The position numbers were made by a program, and so were the translations under genes. Positions 56,673 through 64,000 of a DNA stretch of 64,000 bases are shown here, one piece after another. How positions within the stretch are numbered: the stretch's first letter is position 1; each line of letters begins with the position of its first letter. The notes below the pieces were generated by a model, which saw only the letters and a list, made by a program, of their open reading frames with translations, made no database searches and was not told the DNA's origin. The DNA comes from Streptomyces sp. P3 (GTDB taxonomy: Bacteria > Actinomycetota > Actinomycetes > Streptomycetales > Streptomycetaceae), in contig JAFEKX020000001.1 of the NCBI GenBank assembly GCA_016893485.2, positions 6,713,501 to 6,777,500 on the forward strand, given 5' to 3'.

Positions 56673-58186
56673 GTGACCACCACGACCGACCTGGAGTCGT
56701 ACGAGGACGCCCTTGCGTCGTACGACCCCGTCATGGGCCTCGAGGTCCATGTCGAACTCGGCACCAAGACCAAGATGTTCTGCGGCTGTTCGACCGAGCT
56801 GGGCGCCGAGCCCAACTCGCAGACCTGCCCGACCTGCCTCGGCATGCCCGGCGCGCTCCCGGTCGTCAACGCGATCGGCGTCGAGTCCGCGATCAAGATC
56901 GGCCTCGCGCTGAACTGCGAGATCGCCGAGTGGTGCCGCTTCGCCCGGAAGAACTACTTCTATCCGGACATGCCGAAGAACTTCCAGACCTCCCAGTACG
57001 ACGAGCCGATCGCCTTCGACGGCTACCTCGACGTACAGCTGGAGGACGGCGAGACCTTCCGGGTGCAGATCGAGCGCGCCCACATGGAGGAGGACACCGG
57101 CAAGTCGCTGCACGTCGGCGGCGCGACGGGCCGTATCCACGGCGCCTCGCACTCGCTGCTCGACTACAACCGCGCCGGCATCCCCCTCATCGAGATCGTC
57201 ACCAAGCCGATCGAGGGAGCCGGTGAGCGCGCTCCCGAGGTCGCCAAGGCGTACGTCGCCGAGCTGCGCGAGCTGATCCGGGCCCTCGGTGTCTCCGAGG
57301 CCCGCATGGAGCAGGGCCAGATGCGGTGCGACGTGAACCTGTCGCTGCGCCCGCACGGCCGCGAGAAGTTCGGCACCCGCAGCGAGACGAAGAACGTCAA
57401 CTCGCTGCGCTCCGTGGAGCGCGCCGCCCGTTACGAGATCCAGCGCCACGCCGCGGTGCTGAACTCCGGCGGCACGATCATCCAGGAGACCCGCCACTTC
57501 CACGAGGACACCGGGTCGACGACCTCGGGCCGCGTGAAGGAGGAGGCGGAGGACTACCGGTACTTCCCGGAGCCCGACCTGGTGCCGGTCGCCCCCTCGC
57601 GCGCGTGGGTCGAGGAGATCCGTAGCGGTCTGCCCGAGCAGCCGCTCGCCCGCCGCAACCGGCTGAGCGAGGAGTGGGGATCACCGCCTTCGACATGCAG
57701 TCGATCCTCAACGCCGGTGCCATCGACCCGATCGTCGCCACGATCGACGCCGGTGCCGACGCGGCCTCCGCCCGCAAGTGGTGGATGGGTGAACTCGCCC
57801 GCAGCGCCAACGAGTCCGGCAAGGCGCTCGACGAGCTGCCCATCACGCCGGAGCAGGTCGCCCGGGTCACCGCCCTGGTCACCGCCGGCGACCTGAACGA
57901 CAAGCTGGCCCGCCAGGTCATCGAGGGCGTCCTCGCCGGCGAGGGCACTCCGGACGAGGTCGTCGAGAAGCGCGGCCTGAAGGTCGTCTCGGACGACGGC
58001 GCCCTCACCACCGCCGTCCAGGAGGCCATCGCCGGCAACCCGGGCGTCGCCGACAAGATCCGCGGCGGCAAGGTGGCGGCGGTCGGCGCCCTGGTCGGCG
58101 CGGTCATGAAGGCCACCCGCGGCCAGGCCGACGCGGCCCGCGTCAAGGAGCTCATCCTGGAGCAGCTGGGCGTCAGCGAAGGCTGA
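56673..58186 (+). CDS. gatB: Asp/Glu-tRNA amidotransferase subunit B
   Basis: Phosphorylates and amidates Glu-tRNA(Gln) and Asp-tRNA(Asn). About 504 residues. Conserved start PVMGLEVHVELGTKTKMFC, zinc Cys pairs in FCGCSTELG and TCPTCLGMPG, and RVKEEAEDYRYFPEPDLVP; C-terminal YqeY-like helical domain ending LEQLGVSEG. The frame breaks once near 57678 (GTGGGG short of a G). GTG at 56673. Confidence 0.97.
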
Positions 58187-58201
58187 GCCGGTACACCGTG
58201 C

Positions 58202-58232
58202 ACGGCCCCGGAGACCCGCTCTCCGGGGCCGT
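58202..58232. terminator. Terminator after gatB
   Basis: ACGGCCCCGGAGA-CCCGC-TCTCCGGGGCCGT: 13 perfect pairs, 15 bases after the gatB stop and just before the convergent methyltransferase stop. Works in both directions. Confidence 0.8.
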
Positions 58233-58237
58233 TCCCG

Positions 58238-59017
58238 TTACGTGCGGCGGCCCACGACCCGGGTGAAGCCGAGGAGTCGCCCCCGGTCGGCCTTCACCAG
58301 GTCCACCGAATCACGGGCCATGTCCGCCATCCACGCGTACGGACTCTCCTCGGCGCACACCTCGCTCCACAGCAGCCAGTCCTTCCAGCCGTCGGGCTGC
58401 CAGTCGGCGGTCTCGACCTCGACGCCGCCGCCGCGGGTCCAGTGGCGACGCCACCAGGCGGGGAGTGGAACGCCCAGAAACCGGGGTCCCAGAAGGGCTT
58501 GAGGTGCTCCGGGGTTCGTCGCCCGTCAGTTCCTCCCGGAGGGCGGGCATGACGACCCCGATCCGGCCCCCGGCTTCAACAGCCGTGTCAGGGTGGGCAG
58601 ATAGAGGTCTGCGGTGCCGAAGTACTGATAGGCGTCGATCGACACGATCGCGTCGAACGTGCCCTCCCCGAAGGGGATGTCGTGCGCCTCCACCCGGAGG
58701 AGGAGCACGCGGTCGGCCACACCCGCCTCCGCGATCCGTACGGCGTTCTCGTCGGGCTTCACCCACAGGTCGGCGGCGGTGACCCGGAGGCCGTACTCCT
58801 TGGCGAGGAAGACCGAGGTCATGGCGCGTCCGCAGCCCAGGTCCAGGACGCGGGCGCCCGGGGGCAGGGTGTCCAGGCCGAGGGCCGGGGCCAGCCATTC
58901 CAGGAGCCACAGGGCGTGCGGGCCCATCTGGTTCTCGATGGTCCAGCGGGCGTCGTAGGTGTTGCTGCGCGGGTAGGCGGGGTGGGTCAGGCGGGTGCTC
59001 AGGTCGGTGTCGGACAT
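58238..59017 (-). CDS. Class I SAM-dependent methyltransferase
   Basis: About 260 residues. Motif I RVLDLGCGRAMTSVFLAKEYG, acidic strand 2 VTAADLW, then IVSIDAYQYFGTADLYL and GGRIGVVMPAL. The C-terminus (after correction) reads WKDWLLWSEV and ends FTRVVGRRT. Substrate unknown. Three frame breaks: near 58568, 58510 and 58462, each one base short in a G/C run. ATG at 59017. The long early stretch TIENQMGPHALWLLEWL is like that of small-molecule methyltransferases. Confidence 0.85.
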
Positions 59018-59134
59018 CGGTGAACGGGGTCCTCCGGTTCTGCGTAGGTTGCTGTGAGGAAGCAACGAGATTGTGGAGGGCGTCGGTTGGCCGCGCACCA
59101 GGTTTCTCAGGCGGAGGCGCTACCCTCGCCCGCC

Positions 59135-59428
59135 ATGGACGGACGCGGGGATGCCGAGACGCCGGACGTCGGCGATCCGGCGCTGGACGCGCGCCGGGCC
59201 CGCTGGACGGCCGCGCTGACCGGCGCCGTGCTGGCCCTCGCGGGGGTGGCCGCGGCGGCGCTGCGGGCGAGCGGGTCCGCGCCGGTGCTCGTCCCGGCCG
59301 CCTATGCCGTCGGCGCCGCGGTGTGCGCGCTCGCGTCCCTGCTCGGGTCCAGGGGCCGTACCAGACGGGCGCTGTGGCTGCTGGTCGTCGGGGCGATGGT
59401 GATGGCGCTGGGGGACCAGTTCGACTGA
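59135..59428 (+). CDS. Small membrane protein, 97 residues
   Basis: Unrecognised. After a short acidic start (MDGRGDAETPDVGDP) there are three hydrophobic segments: WTAALTGAVLALAGVAAAAL, VLVPAAYAVGAAVCALASLL and ALWLLVVGAMVMALG. ATG 59135 is preferred; an in-frame codon at 59054 adds 27 residues without hydrophobic character. Divergent from the methyltransferase gene. Confidence 0.6.
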   Translation: MDGRGDAETPDVGDPALDARRARWTAALTGAVLALAGVAAAALRASGSAPVLVPAAYAVGAAVCALASLLGSRGRTRRALWLLVVGAMVMALGDQFD

Positions 59429-59645
59429 GGCGACGCCCAAGGCGCAGCCAGGACTACAGAGTTGTCGTTACTGTCCTGTGATCTGGCTCCCACTCCCGTG
59501 ATTCAGCGCACGAACGTCATAAACGATCATTTTCTGCTGCAAGAGTGGGCCTTGTACTGCTCATGCGTTCTTTGCGGGCTGTTCATCCCTTGAACGAATC
59601 TTCCCGGTCAAAGATCCACAATTCGCCATCCCCGGGAGCACGTTC

Positions 59646-61890
59646 GTGGCAGCCCTTGCACGCTGGTGTGTTCGGCACCGCCTCGTCGCCGTCCTGCTGT
59701 GGCTCGTCGCGTTCGGCGGGGTCACCGCCGCCGCCGCGGTCACCGGCTCGGCGTACTCGAACGACTACGAAGCCCCCGGCACCGAATCGGGCCGCGCCAC
59801 ACAGCTGCTCAAGGAGAGCTTTCCGGGACTCGGCGGCGACAGCGACACCGTCGTCTGGCGCACCGCACCCGGCACCGTCCGCGCCGCCGACGTCGAACAG
59901 ACCATGACCGAGGCCCTGGACAGGATCGCGAACCTGCCCGGAGTCGCCTCCGTGGCCAGCCCCTACGACGGCCAGGGCACCGGCCGGATCAGCGCCGACG
60001 GACGTACCGCGTACGCGACCGTCACCTTCGCGCACCAGGCCGACGACATCGACAAGGCGGAGGCGCAGGCGGTCGTGAGCGCGGCCAAGGCCGCCCAGGC
60101 CGACGGGCTCCAGGTCGAACTGGGCGGCAGCGCCATCGCGCTCACCGAGTCGTCGAGCGGGCACACCGCCGAGGTCGTCGGGGTCGTGGTCGCCGCCCTC
60201 GTGCTGTTCCTCGCCTTCGGCTCGCTCGCCGCGTCCCTCCTGCCCATCGGCACCGCCCTGGTGAGCGTCGGCACCGCGTACGGGGCGATCGTCCTGCTCG
60301 GGCACACGATGACCGTCGCCGACTTCGCGCCCATGCTCGGCATGCTGATCGGGCTCGGCGTCGGCATCGACTACGCCCTGTTCATCGTGACCCGGCACCG
60401 GCGCGGGCTGAAACGCGGGCTGTCCGTCACCGACGCGGTCACCCACGCGGTCGTCACCACCGGGCGCGCGGTCGTCTTCGCGGGCGCCACGGTGTGCATC
60501 GCCCTCCTGGGGATGCTGATCCTGCGGCTCGGCTTCCTCAACGGGGTCGCGATCGCCGCCTCCTTGACCGTGGTGCTCACCGTCGCGGCCTCCGTGACGC
60601 TTCTCCCGGCCCTGCTGTCCTTCATCGGCCCCCGCGCCCTCAGCCGCCGCGAACGGCGCAGGCTGGCCGAGCACGGGCCGCAGCCGGAGCTGCCCACAGG
60701 CCTCGCCGCCCGCTGGTCCGCGTTCGTCGAGCGCCGGCCCAAACTCCTCGGCACCCTCGCCCTGATCGTCATGGCCGTCCTCGCCCTGCCGACCCTCTCG
60801 CTCCACCTGGGCACCTCCGACCAGGGCAACGACCCCAGGGCATCGACCACCCGCCAGGCCTACGACCTCCTCGCGGACGGGTTCGGCCCGGGCGTCAACG
60901 GCCCGCTCACCCTCGTCACGAGGATCGACGGCGCCGAGGACAGGCTCACCCTGGACAACCTCGACGCCACCCTCCGCACCACCGAGGGCGTCGCCTCCGT
61001 GACCCCGGTGACCTACGACAGCGGCGGCAACACCGGGTACTTCAGCGTCGTACCGGACTCGGCACCGCAGTCCCAGCGGACCAGCGACCTCGTCGACCGG
61101 CTGCGCACCGAGGTCCTGCCCCGGGCCGAGACCGGCACCTCGCTCGACATCCACGTCGGTGGTGTGACGGCGAGCTACGACGACTTCGCCGACGTGATCG
61201 TCGGCAAGCTCCCGCTATTCGTCGGGGTCGTCATCTCCCTCGGCTGTGTGCTGCTCCTGCTCGCCTTCCGGTCGATCGGCATCCCGCTCAAGGCCGCCGC
61301 GATGAACATCGCCGCCGTGGCCGCCGCCTTCGGGGTCGTCGTCGCGATCTTCCAGTGGGGCTGGGGCAGCGAGTTCCTCGGCCTGGGACGCGCCGGGCCC
61401 GTAGAACCCTTCCTCCCCCGTGATCATGGTGTCGGTCCTCTTCGGGCTCTCCATGGACTACCAGGTCTTCCTGGTCAGCCGGATGTACGAGGAATGGCTG
61501 GAAACCGGCGACAACCGCCGTGCCGTCCGCGTCGGCCTCGCCGAGACCAGCCGGGTGATCAACTCGGCCGCCGTCATCATGATCTCGGTCTTCCTCGCCT
61601 TCGTGCTCAGCGGGGACCGCGTCATCGCCATGTTCGGCATCGCCCTCGCGTCCGCCGTCGCCCTGGACGCCTTCGTGCTGCGCACCCTCCTGGTGCCCGC
61701 CCTCATGCACCTCCTGGGCGGCGCCAACTGGTGGCTGCCCCGCCGCCTCGACCGCGTCCTGCCCCGCATCAGCATCGAGCCTCCCGAGTGCCGCGCCGCC
61801 CATGAGAGGCTGGCCGCCGCGACGGACGCCGAGGTGGCGGACGTCCTGGCGAAGGAGCAGGAGCAGGATGTACGCGATACCCCTGGGTGA
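59646..61890 (+). CDS. MMPL/RND family transporter
   Basis: About 748 residues, with the two-repeat MMPL layout: one helix, a large outer domain, five helices, repeated. First repeat has FAPMLGMLIGLGVGIDYALFIVTRHRR with the proton-relay Asp-Tyr in GIDYALF; the second has VLFGLSMDYQVFLVSRMYEEWL. Substrates of such proteins are lipids or drugs. Near 61413 the C5 run shifts frame; removing one C (or adding two) gives PFLPVIMVSVLFGLS, the normal sequence here. This is one of few breaks that look like an extra base. GTG at 59646. Its end overlaps the GNAT gene by 23 bases. Confidence 0.93.
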
Positions 61891-62442
61891 CGACGGAGCC
61901 GAACTGCGTCCCCTGGAGCCGTGGAACGCCGAGGAGTTCCTCGCCCACCTGGACCGCGGCCGCGACTTCATCGGGCAGTTCATCACCTTCGGCTCCAAGG
62001 CGACCGACACCGACTCCACCCGGGCCATGCTCCAGCGCTACGCCGACCTCCGCGCCGCCGACGAGGCGTCCCTGCACGGCATCTGGCTCGACGGAAAGCT
62101 CGTCGGCGGGGTCCTCTTCCTGAACTTCCACGCCGACCGGGGCAACTGCGAGGTCGGCTGCTGGCTGGAACCCGCCGCCGCCGGGCGCGGGCTGATCACC
62201 CGCGCCATGCGGATTCTCATCGACTTCGCGATCGAGCAGCGGGGAATCCACCGCGTCGAATGGCACGCCGCCGCGGGAATGAGAAGAGCCTGAATGTCGC
62301 GCGCCGCATGGGCATGACCAGGGACGCGGTCCTGCGCGAGTCGCATGCCCACGGAGGCGTACGGCACGACATCGAGGTCTGGTCCGTGCTCGCACCCGAG
62401 TGGCGCGAGGCACGCGCGCGTGTCTCACACAGCGATCATTAA
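61868..62442 (+). CDS. GNAT acetyltransferase, RimJ/RimL type
   Basis: About 191 residues. The acetyl-CoA site is CWLEPAAAGRGLITRAMRILIDFAI, with HRVEWHAAAGNEKSLNVARRMGM after it, as in N-terminal protein acetyltransferases. Acceptor unknown. One frame break near 62280 (GGG short by one). ATG at 61868 has AAGGAGCAGG upstream and lies within the end of the MMPL gene, so the two are probably translationally coupled. Confidence 0.88.
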
Positions 62443-62477
62443 GGAACTTCTCAGACTTCACCCCTACCGTGCGCAGC

Positions 62478-63074
62478 ATGGGTACCAAGACTGTTGACGA
62501 GGCCGCGAACGAGGCCACCGAGGTGAAGAGCGACGCGGAGACCGTCGACGTCACCAAGACCGACGACGAAGTGGCCGCGCAGGAGGCGGACCACCAGGCG
62601 GAGAACGCCGAGACCGAGGACGACCTCACCGAGGAGGAGTACGCGGCCGAGCTCGCGAAGCTCCACCAGGAGGAGGGCCCCACCGGCGTCGGCCAGGGCG
62701 CCGCAGCCGTCGTCTCCGCCGCGCTCGGCTTCATCTCCCTCTCCGGCGGCTGGATCGGCTCCGTCGCCGCCGCCCGCGAGACCCTCGTGGGCCAGCTCCA
62801 CACCGCCTCCTCCGCGAGCGTGGGCACCCAGATCAAGGAGGTCTACGGCGACGCCTGGCACACCACCGCGCTGTGGGCCGGCATCTTCGCCTTGGTCGCC
62901 GCGCTCGTCGGCGTCGGGGCCCTCATCCGGCCCGCGTTCGGCACCCCGGGCAAGCCGCAGGCCACGTGGATCAAGTCGGTCGCGTGGGCGGGCGTCGCCC
63001 TCGGTGTCGTAGGACTGCTCCTGGCCGTCCTCAAGTACACCGACGTCCTGCTCAGCCTGCCGTCGGCCAGCTGA
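62478..63074 (+). CDS. Membrane protein with acidic N-terminus
   Basis: Unrecognised. 198 residues, intact. The first 70 or so are rich in Glu, Asp, Ala and Thr (DDLTEEEYAAELAKLHQEEG) and probably unstructured; then three hydrophobic segments, the last two AGIFALVAALVGVGALIRPAF and WAGVALGVVGLLLAVLKYTDVLL. A soluble acidic domain on a small membrane anchor. Own promoter likely in the A/T-rich gap before it. Confidence 0.75.
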   Translation: MGTKTVDEAANEATEVKSDAETVDVTKTDDEVAAQEADHQAENAETEDDLTEEEYAAELAKLHQEEGPTGVGQGAAAVVSAALGFISLSGGWIGSVAAARETLVGQLHTASSASVGTQIKEVYGDAWHTTALWAGIFALVAALVGVGALIRPAFGTPGKPQATWIKSVAWAGVALGVVGLLLAVLKYTDVLLSLPSAS

Positions 63075-63102
63075 CGACCGGTTCGCGTCACCGCACGTCA
63101 TC

Positions 63103-63151
63103 AGGGGCCTCAGGCCCTTCGTAAGCACCTTACGGAGGACCTGAGGCCCCT
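63103..63151 (+). terminator. Nested hairpin terminator
   Basis: Outer stem AGGGGCCTCAGG/CCTGAGGCCCCT (12 pairs) encloses an inner CGTAAG-CAC-CTTACG hairpin, 29 bases after the membrane protein stop. Confidence 0.78.
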
Positions 63152-63282
63152 TACGTGCGTCTAAGGCCCGCCCGCCGCCGGAAGATGCGGAACTCTCCCG
63201 ATGTGGCGGACCCCCTCGGAGACGAAGGTTGAGGCATCGCAGAAAGCGAAGCCGAAAAACCGCCTCTTCCAAGGGACTTGAG

Positions 63283-63467
63283 ATGTACGAGTACGAACTC
63301 CACCAGATCCGTTCCACCGAGATGCGCCGCGAGGCCGCGAACGAGCGGCTGGCCCGCGAGGCCATGCGTGGCGCCCGCGCCGCCCGCCGCAGCAGGCCCG
63401 GCAGGCCGCCGAGGGCGAGGTGCATACCGAACGCCCCCGCAGGCACCTGTTCGCCCGCGCGTGGTGA
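63283..63467 (+). CDS. Small basic protein, about 61 residues
   Basis: Unrecognised. Starts MYEYELHQIRSTEMRREA, is strongly charged with many Arg (NERLAREAMRGARAARRSR), and probably helical. With one C restored near 63398 it continues PRQAAEGEVHTERPRR and stops at 63467; uncorrected it reaches 63567. A good AAGGGA site precedes the ATG. The next gene is 102 bases downstream on the same strand. Confidence 0.6.
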
Positions 63468-63568
63468 ACGCTCCGGCACGGGAGGGCGGCGGCACTCTCC
63501 TGTCCGCGGTCGCCCTCCCGTCGGGCGTCCTCCCGAAAACCGGTGCCGCGTTGTCAGAGCCGCGTGAC

Positions 63569-64000
63569 ATGCTCGGAGCCGTGGAGACCAGGTCCGTCAG
63601 TCCGGTCTTCGTCGGCCGCGCCGACGAACTGGACACGCTGAACGATGCGCTCGCCCGCGCCGCCGCGGGCGAGCCGCAGGCGTTGCTGCTGGGCGGCGAG
63701 GCCGGCGTCGGCAAGACCCGGCTCGTCGAGGAGTTCGCCACCGCCGCCTGCCGGCAGGGCGCCGTCGTCGCCCTCGGCGGCTGCGTCGAGATCGGCGCCG
63801 ACGGACTCCCCTTCGCCCCGTTCTCCACCGCCCTGCGCGCCCTGCGCCGCGAACTGCCCGAGGAACTGACGGCGGCGGCATCCGGCCAGGAGGAGGAACT
63901 CGCCCGGCTGCTCCCGAGTTGGCGGAGACGGCCACCTTCCAGCGGACCCGCGGGCACGACGAGGAGGGCATGGCCCGCCTCTTCGAACTCACCGCGCGCC
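63569..64000 (+). CDS. ATP-binding LuxR-family (LAL-type) regulator, N-terminal part
   Basis: The first 140 or so residues of a large regulator cut by the window end. Begins after METRSVSPVFVGRADEL with the STAND-like AAA core, Walker A LLLGGEAGVGKTRLVEEF. Such proteins end in a LuxR-type helix-turn-helix, not visible here. ATG at 63569, GTG at 63581 also possible. One frame break near 63915 (CCG short by one G). Similar regulators control secondary metabolism and carbon use. Confidence 0.78.
   Translation, partial: MLGAVETRSVSPVFVGRADELDTLNDALARAAAGEPQALLLGGEAGVGKTRLVEEFATAACRQGAVVALGGCVEIGADGLPFAPFSTALRALRRELPEELTAAASGQEEELARLLPSWRRRPPSSGPAGTTRRAWPASSNSPRA

Overview
The window is high-GC actinobacterial DNA and is almost certainly a Streptomyces chromosome. 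Support comes from codon use with G/C at third positions, GTG starts, ATGA/GTGA stop-start overlaps, a glycine riboswitch ahead of gcvT, the actinobacterial dpp-type transporter order, and a gatC-gatA-small gene-gatB / ligA / mnmA neighbourhood. From memory, this neighbourhood resembles the SCO5469-SCO5501 stretch of S. coelicolor (not checked here).

About 40 of some 70 genes are split between two or more frames, including single-copy essential genes (ligA, gatB, gatC, glyA, gcvT, mnmA). Nearly every break is a net loss of one base inside or next to a G or C run. I read this as indel error in a draft long-read assembly, not biology. I therefore annotate each such gene as one CDS and give the position of each break.

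Layout. (1) 1-14.6 kb: an accessory biosynthetic cluster. A minus-strand operon runs acyl-CoA dehydrogenase, free carrier protein, a C-A-T-TE NRPS, an SRPBCC protein, a ketosynthase lacking one catalytic His, PurU, a second complete ketosynthase, an NAD(P)-binding reductase and an alanine dehydrogenase/carboxyethylornithine synthase-like protein that leaves the window. A marR regulator and an MFS exporter run the other way. The adenylation code reads as glycine and the thioesterase has Cys in place of Ser, so an N-acyl-glycine-derived product is a reasonable guess. (2) 14.9-17.2 kb: a 51-residue peptide gene, a kinase-fold protein with a broken catalytic loop and a methyltransferase-Nudix fusion, translationally linked; this is the best candidate for an undescribed small system. 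(3) 17.2-22.1 kb: sdaA, glyA, gcvH and gcvT under a tandem glycine riboswitch. (4) 22.2-31.2 kb: a P-loop kinase, two SseB-like proteins and a five-gene oligopeptide ABC transporter. (5) 31.3-47 kb: a mixed core with an M1 peptidase, TRIC channel, esterase, WYL and TetR regulators, cysteine desulfurase and mnmA (tRNA 2-thiolation), a Tat multicopper oxidase, amidase, LOG protein and SDR. (6) 47-58.2 kb: methionine synthase-like, ligA, a GGDEF-EAL membrane protein (position as rmdB), a TetR/DUF4267 pair with clear operators, a cupin, a large inverted-repeat element, and gatCAB. (7) 58.2-64 kb: a methyltransferase, MMPL transporter, GNAT acetyltransferase, small membrane proteins, and the start of a large ATP-binding LuxR-type regulator cut by the window end.

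Glycine and one-carbon metabolism recur: a Gly-type adenylation domain and PurU in the cluster, then the glycine cleavage and serine genes about 6 kb away. I found no tRNA, rRNA, CRISPR array, insertion sequence or phage gene.
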